Of a DNA stretch of 64,000 bases, positions 10,703-21,336 are shown in pieces. Within the stretch, counting starts at the first letter, position 1. Each line of letters begins with the position of its first letter. Origin of the DNA: Rhizophagus irregularis (taxonomy: Eukaryota > Glomeromycota > Glomeromycetes > Glomerales > Glomeraceae); contig NC_089441.1 in the NCBI RefSeq assembly GCF_026210795.1, forward strand, positions 3,906,001 to 3,970,000. Reading direction: 5' to 3'. The position numbers and the translations under genes are program-made. A model generated the notes under the pieces. The model was not told where the DNA came from and did no database searches. It was given only the letters and a program-made list of their open reading frames with translations.

Positions 10703-11779
10703 TGCTCCACTTCTGAAAAGATACGGAGGTATCGAATCCCGTGACTAAAATTTCAGCCAGCCAAAATAGCTATAGGAAGAAAGGCGCAGAAAATATCGTA
10801 CAATTGATAGCTGATGGCATTAAGGATGATGCCCAATCGAGTGACAAAGCTATTCCTTGTGATGTGATTTCAATTGAGAATCTCAATCAAAATTCATCTA
10901 CAGATTCATTGCTTTCTCTAGCGCAATTATTCAATAAAGCGGATGATGCTGAATATGGCGCAATTCGTGCTAATCAGGAAGAGATTTTGCGCTGGTATTA
11001 TTATGGAAAAGAATTTTTAACCCAGATTAATGTGATTGTACAAGATGGAAAAGGCAAAATAGGCGAAAAAAAGGCAAAGGGAATAATCTATGATAAAATA
11101 TTGGAACACCTATCCATATTGTGAAAGCAACGATCTGAAAAGACAGGATTGCGTCTCCCAGAAATCTCCCGTAAAAACTTACAAAGGAAAACTCAGAAAG
11201 CTGTGAAGATATATAAATTATTTGAAAAGGTAGGCGTGGATAATATTAAGTATATTACGACATATAGTGCAAACTCTATTTCTGAGTTGACTAATGATAA
11301 AGTTCAAGATATTATAGATAATTTCTCCAAGCATAATGATAACGATAACAGTGATGTGGAAGAAGTATCAAGTCACATGACTGAGATTTCAGCCAGGGCC
11401 CAGCCAAAATCATGTAAACAAAAATCCTGAAACCAGTGAAAGAATTATAAATGCTCCACTGGCTTTAGAATCAACTGAGGTTAATACATCGGCAAATGTA
11501 TTATCTGCACCTCAATCTCATCCACCAATTCCTAGGACTAAGCCAACTTATGACCAACCCTATTTTCGCAACAAGGTATTGGGTCAATATCCTAATCTAT
11601 ATAGAGAATGTAGTTGTGAAAATTTCGATTATTATGGGATTACTGATGAGACATCATGCGGGGACTACATCTGCCCATTATGCAAATTAGGTCATGATGA
11701 TGAAGAAATAGAAGGTGAGTATAAAGCCGGATCTTACTTTATTAAATGTGAACAGCATGAAATTGAGATAACTGCATAG
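10703..11779 (+). pseudogene. Coiled-coil repeat-family protein, 3' piece after the hAT insertion
   Basis: Continues the gene cut at 933. From 10741 one frame reads KKGAENIVQLIADGIKDDA, LLSLAQLFNKADDAEYGAIR, EEILRWYYYGKEFLTQINV and KKAKGIIYDKILEHLSIL, then a stop. The frame goes on from 11149 (LRLPEISRKNLQRKTQKA; YSANSISELTNDKVQDIIDN) and then, after a shift near 11425, ends with a Cys-containing C-terminal part (YRECSCENFDYYG, CPLCKLGHDD, KAGSYFIKCEQHEIEITA) at 11779. The CPLC/C pairs could bind zinc. I recall this as a multicopy, uncharacterised family in Rhizophagus (unverified). Stops and frame changes make it a pseudogene. Confidence 0.6.
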
Positions 11780-11898
11780 TCCAGAATCCAGATGATTAGA
11801 CAGCTTTCTATCTGAAAAAATTTTTAATCTTTTTTTCGAATTGATGACCTGAGAAAGAAAAAGGGATTTAAATTGTTTGCAATCATATAAAAAGGAAA

Positions 11899-12357
11899 AT
11901 GACTGAGTCTGATAAAATACTAACCGCCGAATATCTGGATTGGCATATCAAATTAGTTGGATTACCAAGTATTTTGACAGATAAGATTCATTCCAAATTA
12001 TACAAAAGATATAAAAAACAAACTGGAAATGAGCCATGGCAACTAACAGAAGTACATGAATCGGAAGTTATAAATTCGAAGCCAGAAAAAGGGTCTATAA
12101 CTTTTGAAGTCAGACCCGATCCAGAATTAATTATTAAATCTGTCTTAGAGCACTTCCCATACTTGAAATTCCGAAATAGTTTTAGAGGTATTGATAATTA
12201 TAATTTTGCATTACCTCAGCCGTGGAACTCGCCATGCCCTATTTGTGATGGAAAACATGGGAATTATGGATTACATGGCGCATGGTATGGAACAGAATAT
12301 TGTCTTACTTGCTTCACTTCAAGCAATAAATTCAAATTCGCAATTGTAGCCACATGA
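11899..12357 (+). CDS. Uncharacterised 152-codon protein, probably part of the same repeat family
   Basis: An open frame starts at an ATG with an AAAATG context, about 120 bases after the preceding pseudogene. It reads MTESDKILTAEYLDWHIKLV, then ILTDKIHSKLYKRYKKQTGN, a middle segment VRPDPELIIKSVLEHFPYLK, and a Cys cluster (CPICDGKHGNYG, then YCLTC) that may be a small zinc-binding module. The CPIC spacing echoes the CPLC motif of the neighbouring pseudogene, which suggests the two are parts of one repeated unit. The frame stops at 12357 and may be truncated. No function is assigned. Confidence 0.45.
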   Translation: MTESDKILTAEYLDWHIKLVGLPSILTDKIHSKLYKRYKKQTGNEPWQLTEVHESEVINSKPEKGSITFEVRPDPELIIKSVLEHFPYLKFRNSFRGIDNYNFALPQPWNSPCPICDGKHGNYGLHGAWYGTEYCLTCFTSSNKFKFAIVAT

Positions 12358-14406
12358 TGATATTGTTGCATGGCAAATGGCAGATCAATAGTAAAGATAT
12401 TATTCCGCAGTATGAACAAAAATATGTATTTTTTTTATTTACAATCAATAAAGTTAAGACACATTAAGTGCAATATATTTACATGTCAATATCTAGTATG
12501 TGTTGAGGAGAGTGTGGGATTGTGTTTTTATGCTAATATTTCTCAATCAGTTTTTCATCCGTGGATCGATACTTGCAGTATCATTTAAAAAACGTCACCA
12601 TGTATCACGGGAACAAGTTATTAGTTATTACCACTATATAATTTATTCTTGAAACTTCCCGCATATACTCAAACTTTTACATGCATTAATAATAAAAAAG
12701 ATCTTCTTGTTGATCCAGGGACACGATCCCAGTGTCTATTATAATTTTAAGGAGTTATCCGTTGATCTGATTTTCATGATGAATCATAATAACGTAATTT
12801 CTCTAAAGATTTATTCCAAAGATCGATCCTTAAACCCACTACAAATCTTATAAAAAGGTAAAGCTTTATTTAGTGAATCCTTTTATCCGCCTTGTGCAAG
12901 TAAAGCAAAAAAAGGATCAAAACAAATATTCAACTTACCACTATTAACCTCAACAATATCGACAATCAATCAAACAAGTATATTCCGCAAAGTAATAGTG
13001 AAATTAGTTTGTTTGATTTCTTGGCTTGATTCTAGAAAATCGCCATCACGATGCTAATCATTTTTCCCGGCTCTATAGATGCTCAAAGATAAAGCGCTTT
13101 TCTTTGATATTCGCCAAGAAAATCGTGATCATTGTCATGTGTCTAATCTGCGCAGTATTAATTTCAGTCACCAGATTTTCGTCACATGCTGAGATACAGT
13201 GCGCAGACGCGAATAAAATTTTCTGGCAATGGCATCCAAATTCTTGATGCTTGGCGCAGTATTGTTCTAGTGATAAAAAAACTGAAACACCTTTATTATA
13301 ACGCATAAAGTAACTTTCTTGAATATGAGGCGGAATGGAATGTTGTGAAAATGAAGTACAACGGTAAGTGTGAATCAGAAGCCTCAACTTGGTTTATTTC
13401 TTTTAACCTGTTGCTAATCTCAGAGAATTCTTCATACAGTTTCGAAATTATTTCATCTCGAAGTTCTCTTGCAGGAAATAATCTATTATATAGTCTGTGT
13501 GGGTGGGAGTGATATAGATAGACGAAAATTCTGTAGATATGTGTGAGAAAATTTATTACTAAAATCTAGTGTAGAAAAAGAATATAAGGATGAGAATCTT
13601 GTAGTTAGAAATATTAGCAATAGAAACAAGTTATCTGTAGATATTTTTCAAAAAAATTTGAGAGAACAAAGAAATAAATGTGATGCTGGGACTCGCATTA
13701 AATGGCCTAGGATCCGCGTACTCCCTCCCTCTTTGATAGCATCGTACATTTCATTCGCTTCTCCAAGATTCGTTATTTATGCGGGTGCATCGGAAAAATA
13801 AAAAAGCTTGTAATTTATTCAAATTGTTCTGATATTGTAGAGTAATAATAAATATGATTCCTAATACTTTACATCAGATTTCTATACCGTAACTCTGCTT
13901 CCAACAAAGGTGATCGAGCGCACAATGCACACTCTTGGCAACTTATCATGAACCACAACCTTAGTTATGGGATAACCGAAGTTCTTCAGAATGATAAATT
14001 AGCGCATTGTCTTCTATCAACGCAAATCAACAACAGGTGTCACCCCGAGGGAATAACCGAAGTTTTTGACCAACCCTGCAGTGAATTACGTTATAGGGTT
14101 AAGAAATCTTTTGCTATAATATTCAATAAGAACAAATCAAAAAACCATTAGTACAAGGCGATCGGCAAGATAACTCTGCTTAACGAAACACTTACAAGAC
14201 ATCAAAAGAAAACTTGCATTTCCATGCGCGCGCTCACAGTATAACTCTTGACAACCAAGCGCGAGCCACAACCTTAATTATGGGATAACCGAAGTTCCTC
14301 TGAGCGATTAGTAGCTATACTGTCTTCTGTGAGAGGATCTAGTTACAAACAGGCCTCATAACGGAGAAAGGCCTCTGTTCTACAAAGATAAAAGTAAGTT
14401 AAGTTA
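12358..14406. other. About 2 kb without a supported gene; diverged repeats in its second half
   Basis: Short open frames here have no recognisable composition or motifs. From about 13868 to 14345 there are two or three diverged copies of a roughly 300-bp repeat, annotated separately. Confidence 0.5.
13868..14345. repeat. Diverged repeat with core TTATGGGATAACCGAAGTTC
   Basis: A block running from TAACTCTGC through GAACCACAACCTTAGTTATG to CTGTCTTC-like sequence occurs near 13890-14015 and again near 14178-14325. A shorter match (GGGAATAACCGAAGTTTTTG) lies near 14050. The copies are clearly related but have point changes and indels. Confidence 0.6.
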
Positions 14407-14408
14407 TA

Positions 14409-14810
14409 TGGTGCGGCGCATCTATACTCATCAAATGAAAATTGGGTATTTTTAAACTTCAATAACTCATTAAAATTTTATGTTAAACTGAAAAAGTAAA
14501 CTGATACAATTATAGATTAAAGGATTCTCTTTCATTCTATCGGATTTAATTTCCTCTAACTTTTATAGATTAAAAGTTATTAGCTTTTTAAGTTGGAGTA
14601 TTTTTTATATAAGTCTATGTAAAATAGTGAAATTTCGGAATCAATTTTCCACGTGATTACGATTTGAGCCAATCAGGTAAATCTAATTTAATAAATCACG
14701 CAATGATCAATGGGGATGTTACCAAATAAGGCTAAACTATTACTTAATTTGGTAAAGATCGGCCTAAAATAAATTTTTGGACTGTTGATGAGTATAGATG
14801 CGCCGCACCA
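14409..14810. mobile_element. 402-bp MITE with TA target duplication
   Basis: Near-perfect inverted repeats of about 26 bp begin TGGTGCGGCGCATCTATACT at both ends. They are flanked by TA on each side (14407-14408 and 14811-14812), the Tc1/mariner duplication. There is no coding capacity. It lies about 125 bp upstream of the 249-codon gene and may affect that gene's promoter. Confidence 0.8.
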
Positions 14811-14936
14811 TACGCGCGAAATATAAATAACACAGTCACCTGCCACGAGTTCTGTGTAACATATCACATAATATATATCAATACGTCGAACTACACGTCG
14901 ATACTCGATAGTCGACGCGTCTTTCTGTAGGTAGCA

Positions 14937-15886
14937 ATGTCTGTCCTAACGACAAAAATGACGAATTCGATTTCTCCAAAAGTGAATTTTTTTATCAGGG
15001 AGGAAAAGTGCACGCCGGTGGAATTTTTTAAGAAATTTAATTACACAGCAAAGAGCAAGGGTGTCTCGGATTGGTGCTCCTCGCTCAGTGCAAGCCTCGC
15101 ACTTAGCAATGATGAAAAACTAGTCGAACTTGAACAAAAGTACAATAATGGTCATTACACGAGAGCAATCGATGATTATTTTCTATCGAAACAATCTTCT
15201 TGCGTTCTCAATAAGGAGAAGGTTTGTCAAACATGTTATGATGTGTCGTATCCAAGATTTGTATATCTTAAATTTTTTCATATTTTACCAGGCTTCTATC
15301 GATAAGACATTAACCAAAAGAACAAGCAAAGCAATCCGAAGTCGCATAGAAGATCTCCTTCCGGAGGAAACTGGCTCGAAGAAACCTCGCCTCATGGAGT
15401 CACAACAGAATGATGATAGTTCGATATTAATGTCAGCGGACCCGAAAATAAAACAAGAGTTTCCTGGTTCGTGTTCATCAACATCTGGTCCGTCTCCCAA
15501 ACCTCATCTTGAAGAAGGTAATAAAATATTTAGTTTTTGCGACATTTCTGAGAGGAATCTAATTCGTATATTATAGATATCGAGTCCAAATATTACGATG
15601 CTGGAAAACGTCATAAAATTCTATATTCATGGAAAGATTCCATTGATAATATTGATATTAGAGACGCTTCGAAAAAGGATGTGAGTACACGATGCGGTCA
15701 ATGCTTCGTTGCATACCATATATTAACTAAAATGATTACGCGCTTTTTCAGTGGATTTTCGAAAATCACAATCTCTCCAACGATTTTCGAAATTTTCAAC
15801 AAAAAACAATTAAACAAGTCAAGGAAAATTCGTATTTATGTTATAAAAAAGATATTCATAAAATTCTGTGTGGATGTTTCAAGTGA
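14937..15886 (+). CDS. Uncharacterised 249-codon protein, four exons, looks intact
   Basis: Exons 14937-15221, 15292-15517, 15577-15680 and 15752-15886 join with consistent phases and GT-AG introns (59-71 bp) to give exactly 250 codons including the TGA stop. The N-terminal part contains NFFIREEKCTPVEFFKKFNY and WCSSLSASLALSNDEKLVEL. The middle is basic and probably nuclear (KRTSKAIRSRIEDL; GSKKPRLMES), followed by a Ser/Pro-rich linker (CSSTSGPSPKP). The C-terminal part contains YYDAGKRHKILYSWKDSID and helical sequence to a Cys-rich end (ILCGCFK). No catalytic motif or signal peptide is visible. I believe it belongs to a lineage-restricted multicopy family, but cannot name it. A longer alternative 3' end is possible. 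Confidence 0.6.
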
Positions 15887-16205
15887 GGAATTCGCCAGCC
15901 ACTAGTCCTCACTAAGCACTTCACTTTACTAATTCTTACTAACTTCGGCATTGATAATACTACTGCTATCACTACTAACTACTTTCTCAATCCATGGTAT
16001 GATTTTATCCATCGAAGTCTTGGAGTTTTTTGATGGTGATAGAAGCTGGCTAATGTGCCAGGACTAAGAAGGTGAAAGTATTTCATATACTTCGGGTAGA
16101 AAAAAAAAGCACTGGAGCACCTCCGCTGACTGTTCGACGAGGGTCATCGGTATATTGTGCAGTTGTGCGAGAGAGCGATTTTCTTTTTTTCTTCCCCGGT
16201 CAAAA

Positions 16206-16388
16206 ATGGCAGTGAATTCGACTAATACATTTCGATCTCATGGATACATGAGTCGCAAAAGAGATCAGTTTGATCCCGCTAAAAAAGAAATAAGGCGCAG
16301 AATAGACGTCACAAACTACCTATCACGTGCAATGAATCACGGACTACACGTAACGCAGACGGATATATCTCTTGGCAGGGTTTATTAA
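16206..16388 (+). CDS. Possible small basic protein (60 residues)
   Basis: An ATG in good context (AAAATGGCAG) opens MAVNSTNTFRSHGYMSRKRD and a basic stretch KKEIRRRIDVTNYLSRAMNH, ending at 16388. There is no known domain. It may be a first exon of something longer or chance coding; only the composition supports it. Confidence 0.25.
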   Translation: MAVNSTNTFRSHGYMSRKRDQFDPAKKEIRRRIDVTNYLSRAMNHGLHVTQTDISLGRVY

Positions 16389-16532
16389 TGGATTATCTAA
16401 AAATAGATAATAGCACGCGATCATATAATATACTGAAGCTTTATTATAACAAATATTACGAGGCAATAAAATTATTTTTTGATACATGACGAAGATAAGT
16501 TATACCGTCTAATTTTACCCTCTTTTCTTGCG

Positions 16533-16552
16533 CGCGACGTTTCTTAGTCGCG
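16533..16552. promoter_or_regulatory. Conserved hairpin CGCGAC-N8-GTCGCG upstream of the Uma2-like gene
   Basis: A 6-bp perfect stem with an 8-base loop, GC-rich in an AT-rich setting, about 250 bp before the start codon. It is kept unchanged in the inverted copy (near 23100-23120). Whether it is a transcription-factor site or an RNA structure cannot be told from sequence. Confidence 0.35.
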
Positions 16553-16803
16553 GTTTTTCATTAACAGATACTATCCTTTCAACAACCCACCATCACTTCT
16601 AAAAATTCTCTGCGGCCTGTTCTGTAATACTGTACGTTATTTTTATCCCATCCAATAAATACCAGGTCGATCTTTCCCATTTAGTCCAATAATGATGTAT
16701 AAAATTATCATTATTTTCTCTTAAAATTGAACAATTTATATTCTTTTTTTTCTTAAAATTGATCAATCAATTACTCTTTTTTTTCTCTTAAAATTGATCA
16801 AAG

Positions 16804-18026
16804 ATGTCTCGTGCACGTACTTCAGGCGATATTTGGTGGGCAAGGATTTTTGATAGGCTTGACGAGTTTTTACATAACTATCCGAAATTACCAAAAAACT
16901 CGGTAACAGAGAGCAGGTAACTGTATGAGAGTATTTTTTTATTACTTAAGTACCATTTAATGTTGACTTTGTATGGAATGCAGTTTGCCTCTCCACATTG
17001 GCTCTAAAGTAACGATCAATAATTATAACACCTTCCTTCACAATTACGGGTCAAGTGGATACAAATTCCGGTTTCAATTAAACAGTGACAATACAACTGG
17101 CGAAGTGTATATAATTGATATGGCCTCACACGTGCATGAGCGTATTACTACCTTACTTCAAGATTACTTCAAAGTCCCAAATAATGGCGTTTTTATTAAT
17201 CCCCCAATATTAGTCGATGGTCAAGTTCGTGAGTGAATATATTCTATTTTGCTTCTTTTATTGAATTTTCAATATTCTCATAATCTTTTCATATAGTTCA
17301 CTATGTGCCTCGTGGAAATGGGGTTGAAGTAGCTCCTGATGCTTGTGTAAGTCCAGGTGTGGCATTTGTTCCAAAACCTACCGCTTCCACCGTAATACCT
17401 CGTCCTCCCGGTAATACATGTGTATGTTGAGTTTGATGTGTATTATTGTATTATTGTTTTTATGTGATTTTCATTATTATGATTCATATAGGGAAATCCA
17501 CATGCACGGATAATGTGTGAGGTAGCTGTAGGCCAAAGTGTTGGTGAATTGGGACGAAAGTGCCTATCTTGGATGCGAGAGCCATATGTCCGTGCTGTCA
17601 TTAGCATCAAGATTTTAGAACCAAGACTAAATATGCAAGAACCTACAACCGGTTATTATTACAGAACAATGACGGTATATATTATTTATTGTTCAATACA
17701 AAGTTAAGCATGTAGTTTCTTATCTGATTAGTTTGTTTTTTAATTATTAGGCCAAACTTTACCGTCAAGGAATGCTAGTACAACGTTGGGATTTTGGGAA
17801 TATTAAAAAACATTCACGTGATCCAGTCAACGATCCTCCCGGTTGCAATGCGCCAAACTTGGCAGCTTATCAAATAACTTTACCTATAAGCGAAGTATTC
17901 TGGGATCCACCGTATCCTATCCCACCTGGATATACTCCAGCAATTCCCCCAAACGTAGTTGGTATTAATTTTGTTATTGACTTGTACCAGATTCAACGAG
18001 TCGCCTTACAAGCTCAAACACCCTGA
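16804..18026 (+). CDS. Uma2-like / PD-(D/E)XK-fold protein, copy 1 (313 residues)
   Basis: Exons 16804-16916, 16984-17228, 17297-17421, 17492-17674 and 17751-18026 join in phase with GT-AG introns to 942 nt. The N-terminal part is MSRARTSGDIWWARIFDRLD and LPLHIGSKVTINNYNTF. The central part has an acidic beta strand (VAPDAC), then MCEVAVGQSVGELGRK and YVRAVISIKI, which resembles the PD...(D/E)xK layout of Uma2/DUF820 nuclease-fold proteins. The C-terminal region is Pro-rich (VFWDPPYPIPPGYTPAIPP) after WDFGNIKKHSRDP. The fold is an inference from the strand-helix pattern, and catalytic activity is not shown. There is no signal peptide or membrane segment. A near-identical copy lies inverted at 21337-22560, so this is a recent duplicate. 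Confidence 0.7.
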
Positions 18027-18031
18027 AATGG

Positions 18032-18449
18032 GTAAATACAAATTAATTAATAAATAAAGTTTATTCCTGCATCTAATCTTATTGCTAAAGTAGTATATCG
18101 TAAAAATGAAATAGGATTGTCCGTTTTTATTTTCAGAAATTTTTTTTATTGCCTTAGGGTGATATTATGCAGTAAATAAGAGTAAAAGTTACTTACAGAA
18201 ACGTTTTATTAATACCATAACAGCGTGATGATACACAAGAAAAATAAATACAAATGATCGGGTTTTAGCAGATGGTTGCGAACCACATGATTTTATAACC
18301 AAAGTGGCGGTAAGCATAGATAATTAAAAGATATTCGAACCATAAAAATACGGTGACATATTTATAATAAAAGAATTATTTTATTGCGAAAATGAGACAA
18401 ATTCTTTATTAATATATAAAAAAAATCATTTTTATATTATTCAATATTG
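18032..18449. other. AT-rich spacer without a gene
   Basis: Follows the inner edge of the inverted duplication. No open frame or RNA signature is supported. Confidence 0.4.
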
Positions 18450-20040
18450 TTATTTAGGAAAGATCTTTGTAAAATATGATATCATATTGGGTGTTTTGAA
18501 ATGCTGAAAAACTTCCGAAGCTTCTGCTGTTAAAGTAAGAAAAGAACTTTGAAAATTAATAAAAGGAGGTAAATTAAAATAATATAAAACTTCTTTAGCT
18601 GGAATGTGACCAACTAATCTCCCTCCTGTCTCACATGCATTTGTCCATAGACTATTATAAACATTCAAATAAATATTAACCGAAAGATAAGACAAGTGAT
18701 CCAAAAATTCAACAATCTTTGTTCATCCAAGCATGTCGTTCACCTCGCTTTTCATACATAGAAATAATTTGAGCAATGCAAAGTTTTTTGTCAGAGTAAA
18801 TAATTAAGTATCCATTTAAGATTAAGGGATGGAGATTAGATACATTTGCATCAATAATATTATGTACTTGCAAAAAAATATAAATAAATAAATAAATAAA
18901 TTATATTAAGTAGAAAGATAATTATAAAATATACAAATTTACAGTGCTAATAGCAAATATTTACTATTAGTTCCAGAAGCTATTGGAATAGTTGCAAGTC
19001 TTTTACATCCTTCCCAACGATCTTTTCGTCTATTTACGTGATTTTCTTGAATAGAATTATTTGTAAATTCACTAATTAACCGGTTAGCATTATTATTAAG
19101 ATTGAGTAAACTAGTTGTACTGGTTTGTTTTTTTGGAATGCTGTGAGAAAGCATCATGATTTTTTCGAATATTAATTAAGATTTTAGGACATAAAAATCC
19201 TTCAAGTGTAAAAAGTTGATCAAAATTTTCAAATTGGTTTTGAGGAACTGATTTCTGATTAAGAATATATTGCAAATCAGGAAAATTCATTGATAAGGGA
19301 TTTGTTGTTTCGTTTTCATCTGCAAATTCTGTATTATTATCAGATTCATCTAATAAGAGTCAAGAAATCTCAAATGCAGCAGTCCCAATAACATCCTCAG
19401 ATTTAATTCGTGATTCATCTTGTTCTTGTTCTAATGTGAAATAGTATTTAGAAGTATTTAATAAAGTTTAAACTAGCAAATTAATTTTATACTGGTTAAG
19501 TTTTGATTTTGATTTTCATCAATTATTTCTGGGATGTTTGTATCATCTGAAGAAAATTCAACACGAGCAACAAGTTGTTGAATAGAAACTGAATTGTAAT
19601 TATTAATTTCAAAATAATTTGCCAATGCAATTGCTTCATTATATCCAACACGGATTGCTTCTTTAATGTCATCATCAGATGGCCAAGTGCGTAAACATTC
19701 AATAATTTCATGAGGAAGAGAAGTCCCATCAATATCAAATACATAACTTAAAAATATTTAGGAAGGGTGAATTTTTATTAATTATTATTTAATAAGCATA
19801 ATTAATTTTTATTACCTGCAGCTGATATTCAGTCTCTTGATGTATCAATTAATCCAGCACGTGAAATTTTATCTCAATACATACCATATTTTTGAATTTT
19901 ATAAAATTCATAAAAATTAAAATCTGCAATTACTTGACATGATATACCAAAAATATGCTCAAGTGCCTCAATTCCATGTTCCTACAAAAATAAAGGATAT
20001 TTAGGATAGTAATCCTGATGAACAAAAATCAGCATTATCA
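18450..20040 (-). pseudogene. Decayed transposase-like gene between the inverted arms
   Basis: On the minus strand several separated pieces look like one decayed protein. They are EALEHIFGISCQVIADFNFY (about 19960-19900), DIDGTSLPHEIIECLRTWPS and DDIKEAIRVGYNEAIALANY (about 19740-19610), HVNRRKDRWEGCKRLATIPI (about 19040-18980), and a tail with LVGHIPAKEVLYYFNLPPF (about 18620-18560). Many stops and frame changes separate them. The composition and repeat-rich surroundings suggest a DNA-transposon protein of a type I have seen in Rhizophagus repeats, but the superfamily is not identified. Confidence 0.45.
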
Positions 20041-21332
20041 AAGATTCTGCCATACTAAGGGCGTGCCAGAAATCACGTGATTATGTTCAATTAGAGACCT
20101 CATTTGACCAGTGGTATTCATCCATCCGATTAAAATTGTATAATTTTTTAAATAAAAGTATGTTCCAAAGTCCAAACCCATTTCTTATGTTTACGAATTT
20201 TTCTTGGTATTGTTTATTTTAAAGTTCAAGTACCAGTCAATTAACTGAAATTAAGTGGATAATCAGTGATTAAATAATACTGCCATACTGCAAATCATAT
20301 CATTAAATTTATTTAATTCGATTTTTGTTCTTGTTCTCTCGTTCACTCTGATTTTATTTTTTATTTTATAGTTTTATTTATTTTATTTATAAATTTTCTT
20401 TATTTAACACATTGAGATGCAAAGATTGGAGATAAATCGCTATCTAAAAAAAATATTTATTCGACTTTTAGTATATTGCATGCTGAGAAATATTTATCTC
20501 ATCAAGTCCACATTCCTTTTTAGACAACAAAGATTGTTATACAACATAATCCTGGCCCTATTTCCTAATGGGATCATTCCGTTCACCTTCTGAGTACCCC
20601 CTTTTTTACGACTTTTCTACTATTTATTATTATTCACTTTATGAACTACCAATTTGATTCCCTCCTTTAAATATCTTCTGTTACTCCAACTCTACCTCCT
20701 GCCTAATAGTGTCACCTACTTACTACATTAGTTAAAAGTTGACGGGAGATGTAAAATACGATATGAGATTAAGAATTTTCCACCTTTTCCTCTCTCTTCT
20801 GGGATCGGTTCTCCTTCGCTCTTACTTTTCGTCCTTACTGTTGATTAATCTTAGTATACCTGCCGAGTTTAATATGATGAACATTCATACCACAATTGGT
20901 GTTCTGCTTAACAGATTTTAAATTAGGGTACTAGGAGTAGTTTATTTTAGATATCTTATATATTGATCGTGAAACTTTACGTTGATTTATTTTCTTTTTT
21001 TTTGTATTTTTGTTTTTGTATTTTTGTTTTTCTTATATAGCAAACACATTTACAATTCCATAATAAAGTAAGCAGATAAAGCTAATATATACGTAAGAAA
21101 ATATAAATGAGAAATAGAAATCATTAATAAAACTTTTAATAGCGTTCCCTAATGGCCTCAGACTGATGCTATTCACCACTTGTTAGACATCATCGGGTAC
21201 TAATATCTACTCAAATATAAAATAATGAAAATGAATAAAAACCAAGTCAGTTTCGAAAACTTTAAACTGAAAAAAAAAAACTTGTAATTAGCAGTTTTTT
21301 TTCTGGTACTTGTTTCAAGTTGTAACAATTCC
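20041..21332. other. AT-rich region without a supported gene
   Basis: No credible coding sequence. The motif AGGGCGTGCCAGAAATCACG near 20055 resembles the end of the 4928-7958 transposon (GGGCCAGAAATGACG), but no matching second end was found. Confidence 0.4.
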
Positions 21333-21336
21333 CATT

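Larger units (their letters stand above)
16430..18031. repeat. Left arm of a large inverted duplication carrying a Uma2-like gene
   Basis: Homology to the reverse complement of 21333-23225 begins at TATACTGAAGCTTTATTA and ends at CCCTGAAATGGG, a few bases after the stop codon. It covers about 370 bp of upstream sequence and the whole five-exon gene. The right arm has an extra insertion (22747-23011) that this arm lacks. Confidence 0.85.

Noticed and set aside
13073-13387. Minus-strand 104-residue open frame with several Cys and His
   Set aside because: No regular metal-binding spacing, no neighbouring exon and no family resemblance; probably chance.
20047-20080. End of a second TTA-type transposon (GGGCGTGCCAGAAATCACG)
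   Set aside because: Only one end was found and no duplication could be shown, so it is mentioned but not annotated as an element.
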